Counted from the first letter of the stretch, positions 1 through 4,922 are shown. The stretch: DNA of 5,338 nt from JBJXGC01 sp046154545 (GCA_046154545.1 JBJXGC010000310.1:1-5338), one strand, 5' to 3'. Numbers and translations are program-made. Notes: generated by a model not told the origin, from the sequence alone.

Positions 1-2
1 GT

Positions 3-596
3 CACGTCAGCGTTGTCGATAACCTCATCCCCGCCGTCTTCGTCGCGGGCGCGAAGGGCCTCCGCCTGCGCTGGGTGATGAACCGCAGCCTCCTCCGCGA
101 CCCCGCCCTCGACCTCTTCGGCAACCGCCTCCCGAACTGCTTCGTCCGCGGCCGCAGCGACGACTCGGCCAGCGAAATCGAGCGCGTCCGGCAGCTCGCC
201 GCGGGCCTCGGACCGGGCGACGGCGTCGCCATCTTCCCCGAGGGCACGCTCTACAGTCCGGCCAAGCGGGCGCAGGTTATCCGCCGCCTCGAACAGGGTG
301 GCGACGCGGCCCTCCTCGCCCAGGCCCAGCGGCTCCAGCACACCCTCCCACCCCGCCTGGGCGGCACGCTCGCCCTCCTCGAAGCCGCCCGCGGCGCCGA
401 CGCCGTCTTCTGCGCCCACACCGGCCTCGAAGGCGCCCTCGACAAGGCGAGCATCGCCGCCGGGGGCCTCATCGGCCGCGAACTCCGCATCCACTTCCGC
501 CGCATCCCCGCCGCGGCCATCCCCGAGGGACGGGAGGCCCTCACGGGCTGGCTCCTCGAACAGTGGGCCGAGCTGGACCGCTGGGTCGCGATGTGA
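3..596 (+). CDS. PlsC-like glycerolipid acyltransferase, 5' end outside window
   Basis: The reading frame is open from base 3 and gives 197 visible residues ending at TGA 594-596. It begins exactly at an H-x4-D motif (HVSVVD, visible residues 1-6), the catalytic motif I of the PlsC/LPLAT acyltransferase family, so the true start lies upstream of the window. FPEGT (residues 78-82) is the family's substrate-binding motif III, and the NCFVRGRSD segment between them fits motif II. Such enzymes transfer an acyl chain from acyl-CoA or acyl-ACP to a lysophospholipid or similar acceptor at the inner membrane. The acceptor cannot be inferred here, and the divergent C-terminal half argues against calling it a standard plsC. 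A GTG at 75 or ATG at 78 would remove motif I and is not the start. A diverged copy of its last ~51 codons lies at 1945-2130. The family call is firm; the substrate is unknown. Confidence 0.85.
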   Translation, partial: HVSVVDNLIPAVFVAGAKGLRLRWVMNRSLLRDPALDLFGNRLPNCFVRGRSDDSASEIERVRQLAAGLGPGDGVAIFPEGTLYSPAKRAQVIRRLEQGGDAALLAQAQRLQHTLPPRLGGTLALLEAARGADAVFCAHTGLEGALDKASIAAGGLIGRELRIHFRRIPAAAIPEGREALTGWLLEQWAELDRWVAM

Positions 597-669
597 GAGG
601 GCGCGTGGGCGACGGTGTCGAGTCGAGACGCGCCTCGGAGCGGCGCCACGGTCACGGACTCGAGTCTGG

Positions 670-1251
670 CTACGGTGCCGCGTAGATCATTCTGCGGGAC
701 AACTCCTCCGGGTAGGTGCTCCGAAGCGCCTGACAGTCCTCGGCGGTCGGTAGGCGAATTACCACCTGAAGACCAGCGTCCCAATTGTCCAGATGCGAAC
801 CGGCCTCCACAAGCCGCGAGATAAACTCATAATGGTGATCGAGGGAGGGCACGAAGGACGACAACGTACCATCGACAACAAGGACAATTCCATCGGCGTG
901 TTGGATCACATCCTCGTCTCCCAGAATGAGCAGTGCGTCGGTCAACGCCTCCCAATGGCCTATCCGCCATAGCCTTGGGGCGCTGACCGCACTGTATACG
1001 GCCCGTATGAGGTCTACTTGATCACACTCGCGATCCGGGAGCATAGCCACCGCAATGTCAGGACAGCGCGCCGACATTGTGCTGAATCTGATGCTGTCTA
1101 CAATTCGTCGGTCAGAGCGGGCTGCGACGATGACGCAAGGGTGAGGAATGAGTTGGCCATCAAAGTACACTTGGCGGTCAGTGAAGTCTAGCGGTCGTAT
1201 GTCAGTAGTCAAATCTAATCCACTGGGCCTCATAGTGTCCGAAGTTGACAT
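670..1251 (-). CDS. Barstar-like immunity protein with N-terminal extension
   Basis: A 193-residue protein, probably the antidote to the ribonuclease toxin encoded just upstream. Residues ~79-166 follow the barstar pattern: a helix (VDLIRAVYSAV), then HWEALTDALL (99-108), a hydrophobic strand GIVLVVDG (121-128), a helix YEFISRLVEAG (141-151) and a final strand LQVVIRL (161-167). Within HWEALTD, E101 and D105 fall where barstar has Asp35 and Asp39, the residues that plug the barnase active site. Residues 1-78 are an extra domain I do not recognise; classical barstar is about 90 residues. ATG 1251 is preferred because it is the first ATG and has the purine-rich GGAAGGG just upstream (1254-1260), though the spacing is short; a TTG at 1263 and an ATG at 1233 are alternatives. 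The gene overlaps the toxin 3' end by 50 nt, implying coupled expression. Its GC content looks lower than the flanking metabolic genes, fitting transfer. The barstar assignment comes from motif layout, not a search. Confidence 0.72.
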   Translation of the reverse strand: MSTSDTMRPSGLDLTTDIRPLDFTDRQVYFDGQLIPHPCVIVAARSDRRIVDSIRFSTMSARCPDIAVAMLPDRECDQVDLIRAVYSAVSAPRLWRIGHWEALTDALLILGDEDVIQHADGIVLVVDGTLSSFVPSLDHHYEFISRLVEAGSHLDNWDAGLQVVIRLPTAEDCQALRSTYPEELSRRMIYAAP

Positions 1252-1564
1252 ATCCCTTCCCAAATCCGGAGAAATCCCATTCTACCACGATGCGCGCTGG
1301 ATTCCTTATTCCAGCCACATCGTATGTGCGGTATGCCCTCCCGGGCGGCAGATCTGGTAGCTTGGGCTCGGATACATTCCTATATTCGTGGCCGCGTGTG
1401 CCGAACTGCGATGTGGGCGGTGGTGTCCCACCCCCACCTCCGCCGCCTGCGGCCGTCCGCTCGGCTGCGGTCAGACGCGAGCCGCCGCAGAGCGGACAGC
1501 CCGTGGGTGACCCCTCCGTTCCCGTCCAGCCCGTGTTGCATGGCGTTGCGCGCTCCCGGCGCAT
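1202..1564 (-). CDS. Barnase/RNase N1-like toxin domain, orphan Rhs C-terminal tip
   Basis: The 120-residue frame has a linker with a CPLC pair (23-26) and a run of seven Gly (40-46), followed by a microbial-ribonuclease-like domain from about residue 52. FGTRG (54-58), AYRTYDV (77-83), NPARIVV (88-94) and GHYEAQWIRF (109-118) line up in order with barnase FSNRE, WREADI, NSDRILY and DHYQTFTKI. This places R57, R91 and H110 at barnase Arg59, Arg87 and His102. The catalytic general base Glu73 is replaced by T80, and guanine-contacting Glu60 by G58, so activity may be altered or absent. Such domains cleave RNA in a competing cell, and the barstar-like gene that follows supports the reading. The frame is closed upstream by a stop near 1585 and is offset from the Rhs core frame, so the toxin is not fused to it as the sequence stands. 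ATG 1564 has GAGGG four bases upstream and may act as an orphan start. No secretion signal is visible. Confidence 0.68.
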   Translation of the reverse strand: MRRERATPCNTGWTGTEGSPTGCPLCGGSRLTAAERTAAGGGGGGGTPPPTSQFGTRGHEYRNVSEPKLPDLPPGRAYRTYDVAGIRNPARIVVEWDFSGFGKGYVNFGHYEAQWIRFDY

Positions 1565-1587
1565 TGGACCCTCGATGTCTCAGCCGC

Positions 1588-1737
1588 GCCGTTCACCCAG
1601 ACCATGCCGCTGTTGGGGTCAACCCAACCCGAGGTCGCGGTCCAGCTGGCGCCGTTCTTCGGATCGTACCAGCCGGTAGCTTCCGTCCAGAGCGCCCCGT
1701 TCGCGTCGTCCATCCATTTCTGGTGCGCTTCGCTCCA
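1588..1737 (-). repeat. Trp-rich ~15-residue tandem repeat in Rhs tip A linker
   Basis: Counting from Met 1830, residues 45-59 (GALWTEATGWYDPKN) and 60-74 (GASWTATSGWVDPNS) are two clear 15-residue repeats. A shortened third copy is GMVWVNG (75-81). A related, less regular unit, WSEAHQKWMDDAN, precedes them (32-44). The shared pattern is G-A-x-W-T-x-A/T-x-G-W-x-D-P-x-N/S. It lies between the FTDPSGL core end and the toxin. I do not recognise a named domain. Confidence 0.6.
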
Positions 1738-1746
1738 GACCACGGC

Positions 1747-1866
1747 CAGTCCGCTCGGGTCCGTGAAGTGGACCGGGTTGACGGCCGCGTAGCCGTAGGC
1801 GCTGCCGCCCCAGCCGGGCAGCGAGGCCATCGGGTCGCGGGAGATGAAGCGGCCGGTGGCGGGGTC
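1747..1866 (-). repeat. Direct repeat, Rhs core segment copy A
   Basis: This segment encodes DPATGRFISRDPMASLPGWG through FTDPSGL and matches 4004-4123 in the same orientation. By hand count there are about 11 mismatches over the last ~116 bases, with a perfectly identical run of about 34 bases across the MASLPGWG region. Such core identity is the substrate for homologous exchange of Rhs toxin tails. Confidence 0.85.
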
Positions 1867-1944
1867 GTAGTAGCGCGCCCGCAGGTACTGCAGGCCCGTG
1901 CTGGCGTCGCTCTGCTCCCCCGCGAAGCCGAACTGAACTCACTC

Positions 1945-2130
1945 GCGCTCCTCGACAAGGCGAGCATCGCCGCCGGCGGACTGATAGGGCGCGAACTCCG
2001 GATCGCCTTCCGGCGGGTCCCGGCGGCGGCCATCCCGGAGGGACGCGAAGCCCTCACCGCCTGGCTCCTCGACCAGTGGGCGGTTCTGGACCGCTGGGTT
2101 GGGGCGAACGAGGGCGCGCCCACAACGTAG
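1945..2130 (+). pseudogene. 3' fragment of a second PlsC-like acyltransferase gene
   Basis: This frame encodes LLDKASIAAGGLIGRELRI and onward to TAG 2128-2130. It is colinear without gaps with bases 438-590 of the acyltransferase gene at the left edge, starting with 26 identical bases (1951-1976 against 438-463). Hand comparison of 153 bases gives about 24 mismatches. About two thirds are silent, and only ~7 of 51 residues differ, so both copies evolved as coding sequence before this one was cut. Motifs H-x4-D and FPEGT are missing, so it cannot be an active enzyme. The homology begins within about 10 bases of the broken end of Rhs tip A, so a rearrangement joined the two. It could derive from a tandem paralogue or from a relative's allele brought in by recombination. 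Confidence 0.8.
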
Positions 2131-2149
2131 GCGGCGCCCGGGCCTGCAG

Positions 2150-2824
2150 CTACGCGAGCCGCGCCAGCGCCTGCACGAACGCCTTGCGCATCTCCTTCTC
2201 GAACGGCCCGTTGAGGGTTCGAAGCTGCGCCTCAATTTGGGGACGCGCTCGTTTGGCACGGCGGCGGGTCAGAAGGCGGAGCGACTCGGCCTGCACCCAT
2301 GGGTCCTCGTCGGCGAGCGCTGCGATGGCGATGTCGATAGCGGTTTCGCGGTGGGCCGCTTTCTTCATGTTGCCCAGGGCGGCGATGACACGGCCGCGTC
2401 CCTGGCCGAACGTCCGATCTTGCGCGATGGCGGCTACTTCGTCGAAGACAGAATCGTCCGCGACGGTTGCCAGAGTGTTTCCGAGGACCCATTGCAGTTC
2501 TGAACCAACCGGCGCGCGGGGAAACTCGTCCAGTACGGTCTGCGCGGCCTGCGGGCGCATCAATTTGTCGGTGATCGCTCGCGCCAGCTCGTTCTTGATG
2601 TCGGGATCGTCGATTCGCGGAAGCCAGTGCAGCAAGCGGGGCATCACGTGCCCGTACTCGTAAGCGTAGTTATACAGATCAGAGATCCGATCGACCTCGA
2701 AGCCATGGTTGTGCAGATCTTCGAGAACAGGCCGTGCCCGCTCCGTGTACTCGCCCGACGGCGGCTCCGCCCCCGCCCGCAAGATCGGGACGATGGCTCT
2801 TCGCTGCTCCGGTGTGCGTCTCAT
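2150..2824 (-). CDS. HEAT-repeat protein, possible accessory immunity protein
   Basis: A 224-residue, mostly helical protein. Repeated units of the HEAT type are visible: LPRIDDPDIKNELARAIT (68-85), a middle unit around VADDSVFDEVAAIAQD (121-136), and ALADEDPWVQAESLRLLTRR (169-188), the last with the characteristic D-x-D-x-W-V-x-x-x-A pattern. HEAT arrays form curved solenoids that bind other proteins; no catalytic motif is seen. Its ATG (2824-2822) overlaps the stop of the immunity candidate upstream (ATGA overlap), so the two are very probably co-translated, and AGGG lies just before the start. Placement as the last gene of a toxin-immunity operon suggests a helper or second immunity role, or immunity left from an earlier toxin. 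It could equally be an unrelated HEAT protein. It converges on the acyltransferase fragment ending at 2130. The fold is reasonably sure; the function is inference. Confidence 0.7.
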   Translation of the reverse strand: MRRTPEQRRAIVPILRAGAEPPSGEYTERARPVLEDLHNHGFEVDRISDLYNYAYEYGHVMPRLLHWLPRIDDPDIKNELARAITDKLMRPQAAQTVLDEFPRAPVGSELQWVLGNTLATVADDSVFDEVAAIAQDRTFGQGRGRVIAALGNMKKAAHRETAIDIAIAALADEDPWVQAESLRLLTRRRAKRARPQIEAQLRTLNGPFEKEMRKAFVQALARLA

Positions 2825-3402
2825 GGCCCTGTTCTGGCGCTATCCCCCGTGCGGCTCAGCGGACTGGCCAAGTAAGGAAGATCGACGTGGGACGCGAAAT
2901 ATGCGCTACGCATGTTCACGGCCTGCATGACTGCGCGTGCGCGGCGCGACACCGCCAGAAGATTGCTCCCGCAGTGCGATGCGGCAATGTCCGTAGAGAC
3001 GTCTTCTCCTATCGTCGTTCTCGCGGTGTCATCGATTCGCGAATCCTCAATAGAGAACCTTCCAGAGACGATGAGGATTTCGAGCAAAACCATGTTGGCG
3101 CTATCTACCCAAACTGGCGCCGGGGAACTAGTCCATCCTGTGCAACCACTAGAGCGGAGAGAGTCTGCCAATTTGTGCGACACTAGCATCAACGGTAGGC
3201 AAGAATACATGACATCGTAGAGCCGCTTTGCCTTCTTGGCATTCCTGAAAGCGAGATCGGGTGGAACGGCGATCTCGCCTCTCCAAATCCGCTCGTACGT
3301 CTCCCACGGGAGCTCCGCTCCGCCCGAATAACCGACAAGCTCCGCCTGTCCACCGATCATCGACGGCAGAAGGAACATGTACTCCTGTTCATCTGAAGTC
3401 AA
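2821..3402 (-). CDS. Putative immunity protein for Rhs tip B (Imm11/DUF1629-like, tentative)
   Basis: A 193-residue protein encoded directly after toxin B and overlapping it by 14 nt, the usual position for the cognate immunity gene. Two segments recall the DUF1629/Imm11 group: LPLMLVSHKLADSLRSSG (69-86) followed by GWTSSPAPVWV, and later SNLLAVSRRARAVMQAV with an Asp-containing lead-in. Both give the 'LLVS-r-a-d-L' pattern of that family. The match is weak and from memory, so the family is tentative; the role rests mainly on position. The TTG at 3402 is chosen because a GGAGG (3416-3412) sits nine bases upstream. The first ATG, at 3378, is an alternative with CAGGAG only three bases before it. 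The gene is less GC-rich than the flanking metabolic genes. It ends in an ATGA overlap with the HEAT-repeat gene. Confidence 0.6.
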   Translation of the reverse strand: MTSDEQEYMFLLPSMIGGQAELVGYSGGAELPWETYERIWRGEIAVPPDLAFRNAKKAKRLYDVMYSCLPLMLVSHKLADSLRSSGCTGWTSSPAPVWVDSANMVLLEILIVSGRFSIEDSRIDDTARTTIGEDVSTDIAASHCGSNLLAVSRRARAVMQAVNMRSAYFASHVDLPYLASPLSRTGDSARTGP

Positions 3403-4207
3403 CGCCGTAAACCTCCAACATGGTCTTTCTCGCGAAGGCTAAGATCTCGCTTTCGGTCCTCGCGGGATTCCTTGAGATGAACTTCGCCCAGCTCTGGTTA
3501 TACGCCCACGCCTGCCCGAGGTGCAGGCCCCGTGGCACCCAAGCCCCCCAAGCAGGGTCGTGGATGTTGATGTTTGCCGGTCGAAAGAATGGTTCGAAAG
3601 CTCTCGGGAGGACGTGATGGGCCTGAGCGCCCGCCGGCCGCGGGCCTTTTATCACAGCGAGGTTAGAAGCGAAGGTACTGGCGGTGTAAGTAACAGGGCC
3701 AGGCCTCGCCCCGCCGCCCCGGCCCGGCGACGCGTTGGCGTTCCCGCCCCCACTGCCGCCCCCACTGCCGCCGCCAGTGCTGCCCCCACCGCCTCTTCCG
3801 ATAGGCGCGCCGCAGAGATTTCTACCTGGTCTCCCTCCTACATCCAGGATGCCGACAGGGTCCAGACACCCGGCAGCGCTCGCGGTCGCGTCGCTGGCGG
3901 CTGACGCTAGCGCGCCCCCCGCCGGCACCACAACACCGTCACTGGCCACGCCCGCCGTATAGCAATATGGCGCGCCGTTCGGGAAGGCGGGGGAGGCGGG
4001 GCAGAGCCCGCTCGGGTCCGTGAAGTTGACCGGGTTCGCGCCCGCGTAGCCGAAGGGGTTATCGCCCCAGCCGGGCAGCGAGGCCATCGGGTCGCGCGAG
4101 ATGAAGCGGCCGGTGGCCGGGTCGGACGATCGCCGTTCGGCGGTCTGGGCTGCTACTCTACGCGAACGATGGATGGCAGAAATGGTTGAACGGTGTGGTC
4201 TAAACAC
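3389..4207 (-). CDS. Rhs tip B: truncated core, Gly-rich linker, HHV-type (HNH/EndoVII-like) nuclease toxin
   Basis: The 272-residue frame starts at GTG 4207, but residues 1-28 are not Rhs-like and the recognisable core begins abruptly at D29 (DPATGRFISRDPM), running to FTDPSGL (62-68). ATG 4087, inside the core (MASLPGWG), could be the real start of an orphan tip. After a low-complexity Ala/Gly stretch and a Gly/Ser linker (139-155) comes the toxin domain, ~170-272. It has AHHVLPRAF (196-204), NINIHDPAWGAW (212-223), GLHLG (227-231) and YNQSW (236-240). The H197-H198 pair followed by H216, H229 and N237 fits the AHH/GHH-type His-Asn-His (endonuclease VII-like) toxins or the related DUF2380 group, predicted nucleases; which subfamily is uncertain. 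It is followed by a 14-nt-overlapping immunity candidate. No signal peptide or full Rhs shell is present, so delivery would need another gene or recombination into one. Confidence 0.62.
   Translation of the reverse strand: MFRPHRSTISAIHRSRRVAAQTAERRSSDPATGRFISRDPMASLPGWGDNPFGYAGANPVNFTDPSGLCPASPAFPNGAPYCYTAGVASDGVVVPAGGALASAASDATASAAGCLDPVGILDVGGRPGRNLCGAPIGRGGGGSTGGGSGGGSGGGNANASPGRGGGARPGPVTYTASTFASNLAVIKGPRPAGAQAHHVLPRAFEPFFRPANINIHDPAWGAWVPRGLHLGQAWAYNQSWAKFISRNPARTESEILAFARKTMLEVYGVDFR
3412..3416 (-). promoter_or_regulatory. Ribosome binding site GGAGG for the tip B immunity gene
   Basis: On the minus strand GGAGG occurs nine bases before TTG 3402. It lies inside the toxin coding sequence and is the reason for preferring the TTG over the later ATG at 3378. 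Confidence 0.55.
3743..3793 (-). repeat. Gly/Ser-rich low-complexity linker
   Basis: Residues 139-155 of tip B are almost only Gly with Ser and Thr, encoded by an imperfect 12-base tandem unit (plus strand CCCCCACTGCCG and variants). It separates the Rhs core and Ala-rich stretch from the toxin domain. Tip A also has a Gly run before its toxin, though of different sequence. Confidence 0.8.
4004..4123 (-). repeat. Direct repeat, Rhs core segment copy B
   Basis: Second copy of the core segment at 1747-1866, same orientation, about 90% identical by hand count. Core homology stops sharply at 4123, where copy A continues into YLRARYYD and FGFAGEQ sequence, so copy B is truncated about 23 residues earlier. 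Confidence 0.85.
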
Positions 4208-4250
4208 CCACGAGGCCTAGACCCTCGCCGTTCGAATCCCACTTCCGCCA
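4171..4250 (+). other. tRNA-like sequence, probably a degenerate tRNA remnant
   Basis: The 3' part GTTCGAATCCCACTTCCGCCA (4230-4250, 21 bases: the T-loop GTTCGAATC followed by a stretch ending in CCA) has the look of a bacterial tRNA 3' end. Upstream are a D-arm-like TGGCAGAAATGGTTGAA (4174-4190), a GGTGT/ACACC hairpin with a 7-base loop, and a CGAGG/CCTCG hairpin like the long variable arm of Leu or Ser tRNAs. However, the T-stem does not pair (CGCCG against CCCAC), no 5' strand complementary to the acceptor is present, and the anticodon loop is irregular. It is therefore not called as a functional tRNA. It sits beside the outer edge of Rhs tip B. Confidence 0.35.
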
Positions 4251-4346
4251 TGGATCTGTCAGGCGCTGGTGAATGAGCTGTGGCGAACGCGCCGGAGGCG
4301 CTTTCGGGCCGACGGCTTCCCAACTTTCGAGACGATGAGGTGGAGC

Positions 4347-4589
4347 ATGCCAACCAGGTTGATGCAAGAGCTGATCGACCGAGCGAGCGCGCTGCCCGAG
4401 GATGAGCAGGATCGCCTGGCGGTGCGTTTGTTGGATGAGATGAAAGCCGACGCAGCCTGGGATGAGCTCTTCGCGCGACCAGAGTCTCAGCGCGTGCTTG
4501 AGCGACTGGCGAATGAGGCACTTCGCGAATGGGACGCAGGCCGAACCCGGCACTCGACCCGGACGAGATTTGAAATCACGAACGGATGA
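4347..4589 (+). CDS. Addiction-module antitoxin of a RelE/ParE-type system
   Basis: An 80-residue, mostly helical, charged protein. The N-terminal segment MPTRLMQELIDRASALPEDE followed by QDRLAVRLLDEM resembles the putative addiction-module component family, whose members carry a helix, 'ALP-E-e', then 'R-LA-rLLD'. The C-terminal part (WDELFARPESQRVL, then LANEALREWDAGRT) is typical of antitoxins paired with RelE/ParE-fold toxins; this tail wraps and blocks the toxin. ATG 4347 is chosen because GAGG (4337-4340) lies six bases upstream; ATG 4335 is possible, while an ATG-initiated read from 4269 would add unrelated Arg-rich sequence. The toxin frame overlaps its last 20 bases, implying coupled translation. 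Antitoxins of this sort normally repress their own promoter with the toxin, but no operator is identifiable here. Confidence 0.8.
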   Translation: MPTRLMQELIDRASALPEDEQDRLAVRLLDEMKADAAWDELFARPESQRVLERLANEALREWDAGRTRHSTRTRFEITNG

Positions 4590-4838
4590 GCGTTTCTGGG
4601 ACATGCTGCAACGCTTGCCTCCCGACGTTAGACGCCAGGCGCGATCTGCATTTCAGGCGTTTTCGGTGGACCCATGGCACCCCAGCCTGCGATTCAAGCA
4701 GCTTGCCGGTTTCGAGGGACTCTGGTCAGCCCGTGTTGGCGGTGGCCACAGAGCCGTTGGCGTTCGCCGGCAGGACGAGATCCTCTGGTTCTGGATTGGC
4801 ACCACGCGGACTACGATCAGCTGCTCAAACGCCGTTGA
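4570..4838 (+). pseudogene. RelE/ParE-family toxin with C-terminal frameshift
   Basis: From TTG 4570 the frame reads KSRTDERFWDMLQRLPPDV (from the second codon), continues through PWHPSLRFKQL, WSARVGGGHRAVGVR and EILWFWIGT, a close fit to the RelE/ParE-like toxin family that usually continues 'H-A-D-Y-D-x-L-L' and stops. Here the codons ADYDQLLKRR-stop are present, but in the next frame (4804-4838). Adding one C to ACCAC at 4801-4805 restores ACC-CAC and the expected His, giving an 89-residue protein. As written, the frame runs on to 4926 through unrelated sequence and the terminator hairpin. Family members act on ribosome-associated mRNA or on gyrase; which one cannot be told. It overlaps the antitoxin by 20 nt. 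Either a real inactivating deletion or a sequencing or assembly error in one base. Confidence 0.78.
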
Positions 4839-4862
4839 CCACGCGTCTTCGCGTTCGCACAC

Positions 4863-4895
4863 AAAAAGGGGAGGCCGCGAGGCCTCCCCCCTTCT
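4863..4895 (-). terminator. Rho-independent terminator, probably bidirectional
   Basis: A perfect 9-bp stem GGGGAGGCC / GGCCTCCCC with loop GCGA (4868-4889). On the minus strand it is followed by a T-rich run (TTTTTGT), correct for the enzyme gene ending at 4923. On the plus strand it is followed by CCTTCTT, a weaker tract that may also end the toxin-antitoxin transcript. It lies between these convergent genes. Confidence 0.88.
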
Positions 4896-4922
4896 TGAAC
4901 CTTGCGCCTTGTCCCTCCCGGG

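Larger units (their letters stand above)
1471..1938 (-). pseudogene. Truncated Rhs core end (tip A), out of frame with its toxin
   Basis: The minus-strand frame from 1938 shows the classic end of the Rhs/YD-repeat core: FGFAGEQSD, then TGLQYLRARYYDPATGR, FISRDP, and NP-x-FTDPSGL. The last motif marks the junction between the conserved core and the variable toxin tail. In complete Rhs proteins this core is a shell of well over 1000 residues that encloses the toxin; here only ~63 core residues remain. A stop lies at 1939-1941, immediately before the first core residues, and no ATG, GTG or TTG occurs in frame before ATG 1830. After the core comes a Trp-rich repeat linker (1588-1737), then about 30 residues of Arg/Ala-rich sequence of unlikely coding quality up to the stop at 1471. 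The downstream ribonuclease domain is read in another frame, consistent with loss of one base between ~1583 and ~1471. I read this as a displaced, decaying Rhs tail. Confidence 0.75.

Noticed and set aside
75..596. Acyltransferase starting at GTG 75 or ATG 78
   Set aside because: The frame is open to the window edge and the catalytic H-x4-D motif lies upstream of these codons, so the gene starts outside the window.
657..666. Palindrome GACTCGAGTC with a nearby inverted CGAGTC
   Set aside because: Short, lies in a convergent intergenic gap without a T-tract; not enough to call a terminator or operator.
1324..1944. Plus-strand reading frame running into the acyltransferase fragment
   Set aside because: It is antisense to clear Rhs core and toxin sequence; only the part after about 1945 is homologous to anything.
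2076..2663. Long plus-strand reading frames opposite the HEAT-repeat gene
   Set aside because: Composition is Arg/Ser-rich shadow coding; the minus-strand frame has repeat structure and an ATGA-coupled start.
3743..3793. Tandem 12-base repeats as a CRISPR or variable-number locus
   Set aside because: They encode a Gly/Ser linker in frame; no spacers and no regular long repeat.
4171..4250. A functional tRNA gene
   Set aside because: The T-stem does not pair, no matching 5' acceptor strand exists and the anticodon loop lacks a regular layout; kept only as a remnant.
4289..4304. Small hairpin GCGCC-GGA-GGCGC followed by TTT upstream of the antitoxin
   Set aside because: Five base pairs and three T are common by chance in GC-rich DNA, and no gene clearly ends there.
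4269..4346. N-terminal extension of the antitoxin from ATG 4269
   Set aside because: It adds Arg-rich sequence unlike the family, while ATG 4347 has a well-spaced GAGG upstream.
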